64,000 nucleotides of DNA. It comes from Solen grandis (Eukaryota; Mollusca; Bivalvia; Adapedonta; Solenidae). The stretch is taken from NCBI GenBank assembly GCA_021229015.1, contig CM037782.1, positions 59,124,414 to 59,188,413 of the forward strand, given 5' to 3'. Positions 1 to 8,562 of the stretch are shown here, in pieces. The notes beneath the pieces were generated by a model. That model had not been told where the DNA came from. It did not search any database and worked only from the letters and a program-made list of their open reading frames with translations. The first letter of the stretch is position 1. The number at the start of each line of letters is the position of its first letter. The translations under genes were made by a program, and so were the position numbers.

Positions 1-100
1 TCTCTACCCCTGCTTATGGTCTACTTTGTCAATTTTAACTCAACGACAATAATTATACCAAAACAATTGCGCTTCTTATTCGGATATGATTTAGATTTAG
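1..100 (+). CDS. DPAGT1: DPAGT1/ALG7 internal exon, 5' end cut by window edge
   Basis: UDP-GlcNAc:dolichyl-phosphate GlcNAc-1-phosphotransferase is a multipass ER membrane enzyme that makes GlcNAc-PP-dolichol, the first step of N-glycan precursor synthesis. Read in frame from base 1, the exon gives [12 protein letters not shown] and ends in YDLDLG. This matches my recollection of the animal DPAGT1 segment LPLLMVYYTNF...LDLG just before the LYYVYMG helix. The exon ends with a lone G of a split Gly codon followed by the donor GTAAGT at 101, and the next recognised exon starts in the matching phase. The upstream part of the gene lies outside the window. Confidence 0.88.
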
Positions 101-839
101 GTAAGTTGTAGCTGCCATATTCCTAAAATACTGGCAAAAAACTGGAATCACATGTCACTTCCTATCACAGTTTTTTTTTTTAATTTGTTTTCCAATTAGT
201 TAGACCGGAAAATTGCCTTTCTAAATGAGGCATTGCTATTATGTAGCAAAATCAATTTACTAACTTAAGTGCAGATAATGATAATGATTAATCCAGTGAT
301 TAACAAAAAATAACTTTGGGATAGGTTGGGTCAAGGTGAACTGTCTCTGTTACTTAAATTAGAAAATAGGAATTGATATCAAATGCTGCATTAAACTAAA
401 GCAGCTCATTCACAGATATTTACATTTACTGTTTTACATTCTGAGACAATGAACATCATATGATGTCATAAGGTCAAAAGTACTTCCTTTATTCTATGCA
501 TTCATTTCTATATGTTGCAAAGGACTCAGATTTGAAGTTGTCTGCAAAAGTTTGAATGATGAAATTTACCCCTAAGTTTTTAAGAATTACAGTAACACCT
601 TGCTATAAGGACCATTATCGGTTCCATGATAAGTGGTCTTAATACCTTTGTGGTCTTAATTGTGAAATTTTACCGATAAAGTCAGAACAGTATATTTGGT
701 TCCAAAAATGAGCGAAAGATTCACCATAGATAACATCAGATATTAAAAAGCAAATTTGGAAACGGAAAAGGTTATATAAAAAAGCTAAAGATACGTAATT
801 AAATCACTATTGGCAAAAATTCAGAAGAGTAAGAATAAC

Positions 840-2515
840 TCCTTCTGAGGTCACAGACTTTTCAAAATCTCTTCCTAAGGGTAAAGCTTCAGGTCCTTGA
901 TGGCATTAACAATACATTACTACATGAGGCATCACATGAATTTTCAGAATCTGTCTGTGATCTTTTTAACACATCCCTAGCTTCCTCTAAAGTTCCCAGT
1001 AGTTGGAAAGAAGCTCATTTCACTGCTGCTGTTTTCAGAAAAGGCGATCCTTCACTCCCAAACAATTATAGACCTATTTCCTTATTGAATTCCATTGAAA
1101 AAGTTTTAGAACGTATAATATATAAACATGTTTTTAATCACCTTAAAAGTAATAACTTCTTTACACCATTCCAGTCTGGATTCTTACCTGGTGATTTCAC
1201 TGTTAATCAACTGACTTATCTTTATAATACTTTCTGTAAAGCTCTTGACGATGGCTTAGAAGTCAGAGTTGTTTTCTTTGATATCAGTAAAGCCTTTGAT
1301 AAAGTATGGCACAAAGGTCTTTTAGCCAAATTAAATACTTCAGGAATATCAGGCCCCTTGCTAACATGATTTTCTGACTATCTTTCGAATAGAAAACAGC
1401 GAGTTGTTCTTTCTGGAGCTAAATCCACCTGGTTTACAGTACATTCAGGAGTTCCTCAGGGTTTGATACTGGGTCCTCTACTTCTTGTTTTTATTAATGA
1501 TATTTTAGATAATTTAAATTCAAAATTTAATCTATTTGCAGATGACACCAGTTTATACATTTTTACTAATGATCCCTTTTGTGCAACTAACTTGCTTCAA
1601 TCTGATTTTGACCTGATATCCTCATGGGTCAGCAAGTGGCTTGTTTATTTTAATCCCTCTATTATTATTAATTACAAGAAAACATTCTTCACGTCACCAT
1701 CCTCGTCTTGAAATGTATAATCAACTTATTCCTGAAGTAATAGAACATAAACATCTTGGCGTTTATTACTAGGCATCCTCACATCCACTATGTTACTAAT
1801 AAAGGTTGGCAGTGAGTCCATATCATGCGAAAATTAAAATATTCTCTAGATTGTAAAGCATTGGAAATTATTTACCTTTCATTTATTCGACCTATACTGG
1901 AATATGCAAACGTTGTTTGGAGCAATATAACCGAATATGAATCTGATGAACTAGAAAAAATACAAAATGAATGTGCAAGAATAATCACAGGAGCCACTAA
2001 ATTTATATCTAAAGAAACCCTTTTACAGGAAGTTTGCTGGGAAACATTATCTGAAAGAGGAAAGAAACATAGACTAATTTTGTTTTTTAAAATGCAAAAT
2101 AATCTGACCCAACTTATTTAACATAATTAAAACAATTAGATAATCATAATAGAAGATATAACTTACGTAATAATGCAGATGTTCCCGATATCCATGCTAG
2201 AACAACAACCTACCAGAATTTCAATTTTTTTAAACACTGTCATTTTATTACGTTGGCACAATAAAAAAAACTCCCAAGTCCTACACACAAGATTAAGAAC
2301 TAAATGAAGTTCCTTTAATTTTCATTTTTTCTTAAAAGGCATGTTAGAAACATCAAATCATTACTCATTGTCTTACTGACCTTCTAATTAGTCTCAATCC
2401 ATACCATGTAGATTTAAATTGACTATTATTTGGAAACCCTTTTCTTCACTGCCAAGAAAATAAGTTTATTATTCAGTGTGTCCAGAATTTTATATTTGAC
2501 AGTAAGCGACAGTGG
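840..2515 (+). mobile_element. Degenerate non-LTR retrotransposon (CR1/Jockey-like) reverse transcriptase
   Basis: Frames on the plus strand together spell an ordered reverse transcriptase. A segment reading KGKASGP comes first, then the finger motif NNYRPISLLNSIEKVLE (about 1061-1110). The palm motif FFDISKAFDKVWH (1270-1311), GVPQG (1448-1462) and the catalytic FADDTSLYI (about 1536-1562) follow. Next is the thumb/C-terminal region with RPILEYANVVW (1889-1921) and CARIITGATKF (about 1972-2004), and a weak tail near 2440-2510. Stop codons and frame changes (for example near 897, 1367, 1709 and 2119) break it, and no endonuclease domain is visible, so it is a 5'-truncated dead copy. The motif style fits the CR1/Jockey group; the exact clade is inference. 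Confidence 0.9.
1085..2121 (+). pseudogene. Reverse transcriptase pseudogene of the LINE
   Basis: Three open stretches (1085-1369, 1463-1711, 1825-2121) carry successive parts of one reverse transcriptase: fingers/palm, catalytic ADD loop, and thumb/connection. They are separated by an in-frame stop (TGA after GPLLT) and by frameshifts. The first Asp of the catalytic triad (FDISKAFD) and the ADD pair are still present, so decay has come from stops and indels rather than from loss of catalytic residues. The segment sits inside the DPAGT1 intron in the same orientation as the host gene. Confidence 0.85.
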
Positions 2516-2563
2516 CTCTCTCTCTCTCTCACACACATACGTGCAAGCACAAACACACACACG
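2513..2563. repeat. Compound TC/CA microsatellite
   Basis: A TC run passes directly into imperfect CA repeats at the 3' end of the dead LINE. It could be the decayed LINE tail or an independent microsatellite. Confidence 0.7.
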
Positions 2564-2715
2564 TGTGCTCATGTACTTAGTTAATATTATTTTCATAGAC
2601 AATCATTTCCAAATCACTACTATTTCTTTATTTTTCTTTGCTTTACATAATGTTGAAGCACTTGCTTATATAATTTTGTCCACTGTTTCACTGGTTATTT
2701 TTCTCTTTCTCTAAT

Positions 2716-2957
2716 TTAACCCTTTCCCTCATAGAGAAAACCATGAAAAGACCTATGCGAACAGCATAAAACCAGATCAGCCTGCGAGTAACTCGCAGGC
2801 TGATCAGGTTTTATGCTGTTCGCTGCTCCTCAGTGGTCTGGAAATGAGGATTTTGTAATTAAATTTGGTAAGGTTTAACTGTGGTTTTCTGCAGATCAGG
2901 CTTTATATGGTACCTATTGAGGGCGTCAAAATGAGTCTATATGAGGGAAAGGGTTAA
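2716..2957 (+). mobile_element. MITE-1 copy 1 (TTAA-flanked, piggyBac-like)
   Basis: The element is framed by TTAA at 2716-2719 and 2954-2957, with 234 bp between. Terminal inverted repeats are CCCTTTCCCTCAT / ATGAGGGAAAGGG. TTAA target duplications with C-rich termini are typical of piggyBac transposons, so this is probably a non-autonomous derivative. The interior holds a hairpin (2757-2822) with 33-bp arms and one mismatch. It shares length and sequence with copies at 15676, 18731 and 25621, is non-coding, and sits in a DPAGT1 intron. Confidence 0.9.
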
Positions 2958-3447
2958 TATACTCAGTCATAAATATGTAGTTTAAATGTATCTTGCCATA
3001 GAAGGTAACATTAACTTTGTTTCTTGGAAAAGAACTATGTAAACTTAAAGCTTTCGTTCTAATCATATCCCTTGTTTGTGTAAATATTTTGAAATATTTG
3101 ATGTATGCATATATGGGAATAAATATGTTTAAACTAAAAATGAGTGGTCATATTGGTGAGGTTGTCTTCAAGAGAGATTTTATTGTACTTAATGCTAAGT
3201 ATTGTCAGTGGTTCGAATATTGATACACATTCTGTGAAATCTTCATGGAAATAATGGCTATAGACCGCCTTCCATCTTGTTTCTTTATGGTAGCCACACA
3301 GACTAATTACACCATACTTTTATATCAAAGATCCTGACATGATGGTCTAACATGATGTTTCCCTTTTTAGCTCATCAAAAAACTCAAGGTGTGTTGTTCT
3401 GATCACCCCATGTCTGTCATCAGTTGTGCAGTGTTGGCAATTTGCTT

Positions 3448-3737
3448 TTAACCCTTTACCTCATGAATATTCATGTACAAATTTATGACTTAATGAATAT
3501 TAATGAACTGAACATAAAATGTTATTTTTCTTTGCCACACAGTCTGTATAGAAACTGAGCTACAATATTGTCTGAGCGAACAGAGGGACTGTGATCAGAC
3601 AGCTCCTACAATATAGGAAATAAATTAAGAAGTAGAACCAGGATCAATATAGTATGGGCAAACATAGGAGCTGTCTGATTTAGGTCTGCTGTGTTTGCCA
3701 ATGGGTCAAAATGTGTCTACATGAAGTAAAGAGTTAA
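3448..3737 (+). mobile_element. MITE-2 copy 1 (TTAA-flanked)
   Basis: TTAA at 3448-3451 and 3734-3737 encloses 282 bp. The left end reads CCCTTTACCTCATGAATATT and the right end CATGAAGTAAAGAG, an imperfect inverted repeat. The ends resemble MITE-1 but the interior is different. A reversed, more decayed relative is at 5874-6093. No coding potential is seen. Confidence 0.72.
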
Positions 3738-4200
3738 ACATGTCTACTCTGAAACCCCTGGGTAGAAATGAATGAATGATTCTTGGGCAGATGTTCACAA
3801 AAGTTGCTAAAATAGAATTGACCCATTCAGAACTCTGGTAGGCAACCAACATAATGTTATTTAGAAAAATAAAATAAAAAAAACAACTTATATATATTCT
3901 CCTCTAAAACCAATTCCTATAATTTAGTTTCATATGGCACAATTGGTCATCTCTGCTGCAATTTATTAAAGTTTCTCTAATAAATAAATTTTGCCATGGC
4001 AACCAACATAATTTTATTTAGAAAAAATAAATTGTCTTTAAGAAAGCTTTCTTGAAACTTTAGAATTCGTTTTACAGCTGAAATTTGAATCTGGTTGCTC
4101 CTGAAAGAAACCTGGTAAAATAAATGATTATATTGTTTTGATAGGCTGATGGCACTCTGGTGAGCACTCAAGGGTTAACATGGCCTTCTTGTTTAAAAAA

Positions 4201-4400
4201 GGGGCCTCTGTAGCAGAGAGGCTAAAGTCATTTGGATTTTCCTGCGAGGAAGCCTTTTAACTGGCTTGCGGTAGGTCAGTGGTTCTACCCAGATGCCTCC
4301 GTGCATTTGGGGTCTTCCTCCACCTGTAATTAGCTGGACGTCGCTATATGACTGAAATACTGTTGAAGCGACGATAAACTTAAATAGTCAAGTCAAGTCT
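4201..4400 (+). mobile_element. SINE-1, tRNA-derived head with conserved 3' domain
   Basis: The head begins GGGGCCTCTGTAGCAGAGAGG, containing a pol III A-box-like TAGCAGAGAGG at about 4210 and a B-box-like GGTTCTACCCA about 70 bp later. The 3' part, from TCTTCCTCCACCTGTAATTA to GTCAAGTCAAGTC, recurs at 30520-30628. The layout (tRNA-related head plus conserved central domain) matches molluscan V-SINE/Meta-SINE families such as RUDI. That family assignment is from memory and unverified. Confidence 0.8.
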
Positions 4401-4681
4401 TTTTTAAAAATGTTCAGTATATTAAAATGTTAAATCTAGGCTTAAACCGTCCGTATTAATGTATGATTTGTAAGATATAAGATATTCTTTTTTGACTTGC
4501 AATTCCACCACTAAAATATGTAAGTATTGATTTATACATAATCAAACCCCAGCTTACTCTTATCCTGTCCTACCACATCCTGTTCTACACTAGGATTACA
4601 TGAAGACAATGTGGAATGCAGGGATATTGATCACCTTTAGTGATAGTTATACTTAAATCAATAATTTATACTGGTAGATAA

Positions 4682-4992
4682 ACCTGTCCCGATGACTGAG
4701 AGGTTAGGGCTTCCACCCTGGAATCAGGTGGTAGTGGGTTTGATCCCTGGCCGTGACATACCAAAGTTGTTATAAATGGTACTGGTATAGCACCATTACT
4801 TGGCACTCAGCATATAAGAATAGTTCCAGGACTGGTTGGACCGGTGTCATGTTAATGTGACTGGTGTGGTATCATGCCACATGTCTACGGTGTGAAATAA
4901 CAGTGTGGCAGCATATCTGTCTCAAGTAAACATTGTCTTCAAATGATTGAAATAATGTCAATGAAGTGTTAAGCCCAACAAAACAAACAAAC
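4682..4992 (+). mobile_element. SINE-2 copy, full-length type
   Basis: The tRNA-like head has an A-box-like GATGACTGAGAGGTTAG and B-box GGGTTTGATCCC. The body contains GTTCCAGGACTGGTTGGACC and CACATGTCTACGGTGTG, and the tail is ATGAAGTGTTAAG followed by AAAC repeats. The same body recurs at least seven more times in this window in both orientations. It lies just upstream of a DPAGT1 exon, inside the intron. Confidence 0.85.
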
Positions 4993-5033
4993 TAGTAGAT
5001 AAATGATACTGATTTGACAATGACTCTTACCAG

Positions 5034-5180
5034 GTTTGTTGTACTACGTCTATATGGGAATGCTGGCCGTGTTCTGTACCAATGCCATCAACATCCTGTC
5101 CGGTGTGAATGGACTGGAGTCCGGACAGAGTCTAGTCATCGCAATCTCCGTTCTCATTTTCAACGTCCTGCAAATAACAG
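5034..5180 (+). CDS. DPAGT1: DPAGT1/ALG7 internal exon with catalytic loop
   Basis: This 147-nt exon starts after a TTACCAG acceptor and ends before the donor GTGAGT, with phase 1 on both sides. Read in phase it gives [13 protein letters not shown], then [16 protein letters not shown], then [17 protein letters not shown]. This is the conserved DPAGT1 transmembrane stretch and the loop whose asparagines, by my recollection of the human enzyme (Asn182, Asn185, Asn191), lie in the active site and help bind Mg2+/UDP-GlcNAc. All three are present with the right spacing. The preceding exon is 1-100. No following exon, expected to encode the region around GDTFCYF and GHFSKT, was found before the assembly gap. 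Confidence 0.92.
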
Positions 5181-5519
5181 GTGAGTTGTCATCTACTGGA
5201 AACAGCATGTCAGATTTTTGTATCACTTGCCGTAAGCAGAGGTGACACATAGGGATCACTTCTCCGTTGTCTGTCTGTCCAGCTGTTTGTTTGTCCTTCT
5301 GTCTGTCACACTTTTTTCGTCAGGCTTCTTTCAGCAGGTAACACATGTTCCAAGGAATACTTCTTATTTATCTAATTATATTTAAACCTTTTAAGCATCA
5401 GATGCATTATATTACACCATTGTTTATTTTTTGGACTTTCTGATGTACCAGTACATATATATGATACTTTCTCAGTATTTGATTCATTTTAAACTGTTAC
5501 TGTAGAAATTGCTTGGTGC

Positions 5520-5717
5520 TCAGCATATTATTCATAGAGCTAGTTTTAGGACAGATTCATTGTCCTAGCTTCCAGACAGTGTAGCTGAAAGTGGTATCAG
5601 GTGACTAGTCAACAGCATGATATTGCTGTAAGGCAGCACTATATCTAGCAACAGAATCTTCATTAGACTGAATGTCAATGAGTCATTGTGGTGTTAAACC
5701 CAGGCAAACAAATAAAT
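5520..5717 (+). mobile_element. SINE-2 fragment, diverged
   Basis: Lacks the tRNA-like head. It retains GCTCAGCATATTA, a diverged GTTTTAGGACAG, AAGGCAGCACTATATCT and the 3' end GTGGTGTTAAACCC followed by an A-rich tail. It aligns in order with the fuller copies at 4682 and 11179. Confidence 0.7.
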
Positions 5718-5731
5718 TATTCTTTGAGACA

Positions 5732-5857
5732 GTTTTTGAGGCTGGTTTCCTTATTGAGACTGGATTTTTGGTAGTTTTTGAGGCTGGTTTCCTTATTGAG
5801 ACTGGATTTTTGGTAGTTTTTGAGGCTGGTTTCCTTATTGTGACTGGATTTTTGGTA
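5732..5857. repeat. 42-bp minisatellite, three copies
   Basis: Three head-to-tail copies of a 42-bp unit beginning GTTTTTGAGGCTGG. Copies 1 and 2 are identical and copy 3 differs by one base in what I can see. As 42 is divisible by three, one frame stays open and would give a 14-residue repeat (EAGFLIETGFLVVF). There is no sign that it is translated. Confidence 0.9.
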
Positions 5858-5873
5858 GACCCCTTGTTAGAGC

Positions 5874-6093
5874 TTAGCCCTTTCCCTCTTTATTTTGTAG
5901 TTTTAACTGGTAGACACAATTTAAGGCATCTCCTTCCAGAATCTGTCTGATCAGGGTCACCTTTGTTTGCTCATACCATGTTGTAACTCATTTTCTGCAT
6001 AGTCTGCATGGAATATAAAAATTCATTGCTCAGTAAATAAAGATTCTTTCAGTCATAAATTTGTATATGAATATTCATGAGGTAGTGGGTTAA
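5874..6093 (-). mobile_element. MITE-2 copy 2, degenerate
   Basis: The right end, ATGAATATTCATGAGGTAGTGGG then TTAA at 6090-6093, is the reverse complement of the MITE-2 left end at 3448, and the similarity runs inward for about 70 bp. The left end reads TTAGCCCTTTCCCTC, so one TTAA is mutated. Confidence 0.6.
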
Positions 6094-6180
6094 GGAGTCT
6101 GATGTTCTGATCACATAGCATAGTTCAGGCAATCTTACCAGAACATGGGGAAACCATATCTTGGGAAAAAATGTTCCATT

Positions 6181-7197
6181 TTTAGCTCACCTGAGCACAA
6201 CATGCTCAAGGTGAGCTTTTCTGATCGCCTTTTGTCTGGCGTCCGGCGCCCGTCGTCCGTGCGTGTGTCCGTGCGTCCGGCGTCAACAATTGCTTCAAAC
6301 AACATCTCCTCCTAAACGGCTTGGCCAATTTGAAAAATATTTTGCAGGAATGTTCCTTGGATGAAGCTCTACTAAAGTTGTATAAATGGTTCTGGTCCAT
6401 TGCATAATTAGGTCACAGGAGCTAAAAATAGATTATAAAAATGCAAACTTTAAAAATCTTCTTCTGCAAAACTGCAGGGTCTAGAGCTTAGATATTTGGT
6501 GTGAAGCATTGTCTAGTGGATGCCTACCAAGATTGTACAAATCATGACCTTGGGGTCAAAATTGGCCCCGTCCAAGGGGTCACTTGATTTTACATAGGTT
6601 TATGAAGGAAAATCTTGAAAAATCTTCTTGTCAGAAACCACAAGGACTGGAGCTTAGATATTTGGTATGTAGCATTGTCTAGTGGATGTCTACAAAAATT
6701 GTACAAATCATGACCCTAGGGTCAAAATTGGCCCCGCCCCTGGGGCCACTTAATTTTATATAGGAAAATCTAGAAAAATCTTCTTGTCAGAAACCACAAG
6801 GCCTAGAGCTTAGATATTTGGTGTGTAGCATTGTCTAGTATATGTCTACCAATATTGTACAAATCATGACCCTTGGGTCAAAATTGGCCCCGCCTCTTTA
6901 CATAGGCTATATCATATAGGAAAACTTCTTGTCAGAAACCACAAGGCCTGGAGCTTAGATGTTTGGTGAGTAGCATTGTCTAGTGGATTTCAACCAAGAT
7001 TGTACAAATCATGACCCTGGGGTCAAAATTGGCCCTGCTTCAGGGGCCACTTGATTAAACAAAGGTCCGGTCTATTGCATAATTAGGTCATGGAATCAAA
7101 AAGTAGATTTTGAATTCATTTATTTGCCTCATAATTTATGTCTGTATTTTAAACCAAATCATTCAACTTCTAGATCTATTTAATTAGATTTTGCTAC
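6181..7197 (+). mobile_element. Palindrome-headed tandem-repeat element, copy 1 (tail missing)
   Basis: The head is TTTTTAGCTCACCTGAGCAC followed by the complementary GTGAGC, a terminal hairpin. Next come a CCGT/GCGT-rich tetranucleotide tract (about 6240-6290) and a conserved 5' block containing TTGCTTCAAACAACATC. Tandem units follow, each with GAGCTTAGATATTTGG and AAATCATGACC. The GGCCATCATGGCCCTCTTG tail seen in other copies is absent; the sequence runs into AT-rich DNA before the next head at about 7199. This arrangement recalls bivalve 'pearl' and related elements; that identification is inference. Confidence 0.7.
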
Positions 7198-8553
7198 ATT
7201 TTTAGCTCACATGAGCACAACGTGCTCAAGGTGAGCTTTTCTGATCGCCTTTTGTCCGTCGTCCGTGTGTCCGTGCATCCGGCGTCAACAATTGCTTCAA
7301 ACAACATATCCTCCTAAACAGCTTGGCCAATTTGAAAAATATTTTGCAGGAATGTTCCTTGGATGAAGCTCTACTAAAGTTGTATAAATGGTTCTGGTCC
7401 ATTGCATAATTAGGTCACAGGAGCTAAAAATAGATTTTAAAAATGCAAACTTTGAAAATCTTCTTCTGCAAAACTGCAAGGCCTAGAGCTTAGATATTTG
7501 GTATGTAGCATCATCTTATGGGCCATTACCAAGATTGTACAAATCATAGCCCTACGGTGATAAATGCCCCCGCACCAGGGGTCACTTGTTTTACATAGAG
7601 TTATATAGGAAAATCTTTAAAAATCTTCTTCTATGAATCCATTAGGCCTAGAGCTTAGATATTTGGTATAGCATATTCTAATGGTTCATTACCAAATTGT
7701 TCAACAGAGCCTACGGTGAAAATGCCGCACCAGGGGTCATTTTTGACATAGATTATATAAAAATCTCTTTAAAAAAGTCTTCTTTATGATTCCTTAGGCC
7801 TAGAGCTTATGGCATTTAAGTATTGTCATCATCTATGGTTATCAAATGTTCAACATAGCCTATGTTTTTAAATGCCCTGCAATAGGGTCACTTTTTAAAA
7901 ATTTATTTATAGGAAATTTTTAAAATCTTCTTTATGAATCCATATGGCCTAGAGCTTAGATATTTGGTATGTAGCATCATCTAATGGTTCATTACCAAGA
8001 TTGTTCAAATCATAGCCAAACGGTGATAAATGCCCCCGCAATAGGGGTCTCTTGTTTTACATAGAGTTATATAGGAAAATCTTTAAAAATCTTCTTCTAT
8101 GAATCCATAAGGCCTATAGATTAGATATTTGGTATGTAGCATCATCTTATGGTTCATTACCAAGATTGTACAAATCATGACCTTATGGTCATAAATGCCC
8201 CCGCACCAGGGGTCACTTGTTTAACATAGAGTTATATAGGAAAATCTTTAAAAATCTTCTTCTATGAATCTATAAGGCCTATAGCTTAGATTTTTGGTAT
8301 GTAGCATCATCTAATGGTTCATTATCAAGATGTTCAAAATGGTGGCCCTTTGGAGATAAATGACCCCGCACTAAGTCTTCTCCTCTGAAACCATAAGGCC
8401 CAGTGCTTATATATTTGGTGTGTAGTATTGTCAGGGCTAAAATGTTTAAGATTGAGTTATATCAGAATTCTTGTCTGTTTAAAAACCTTGTAATCAGTTG
8501 AAGCAATGGTACTCAGGTGAGCGTTTCAGGGCCATCATGGCCCTCTTGTTTTT
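7198..8553 (+). mobile_element. Palindrome-headed tandem-repeat element, copy 2
   Basis: Same head hairpin (AGCTCACATGAGCACAACG...GGTGAGC), tetranucleotide tract and 5' block as copy 1. About seven decaying tandem units follow, several with internal deletions (about 7700-7900). The tail ends GGGCCATCATGGCCCTCTTG at about 8550. No reading frame encodes a transposase, so it must be non-autonomous or a satellite-like element. Confidence 0.78.
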
Positions 8554-8562
8554 TTGTTGTTT

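Larger units (their letters stand above)
101..5033 (+). other. DPAGT1 intron (4.9 kb), transposon-rich
   Basis: The intron is bounded by a GTAAGT donor at 101 and a TTACCAG acceptor ending at 5033. It joins two exons whose translation is continuous (DLDLG then LLYYVYMG) and whose phases agree. It carries a dead LINE (840-2515), two TTAA-flanked MITEs, and two SINEs of different families. At 3841 and 3998 there is a direct repeat of about 35 bp starting GGCAACCAACATAAT, about 157 bp apart. Bases 101-840 and 2960-3445 hold no recognisable gene. Bases 600-720, with repeated GTGGTCTTAAT words, look like further repeat debris. Confidence 0.82.

Noticed and set aside
5050..5259. Minus-strand frame over the DPAGT1 exon
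   Set aside because: Antisense shadow of a conserved exon with correct splice sites on the plus strand.
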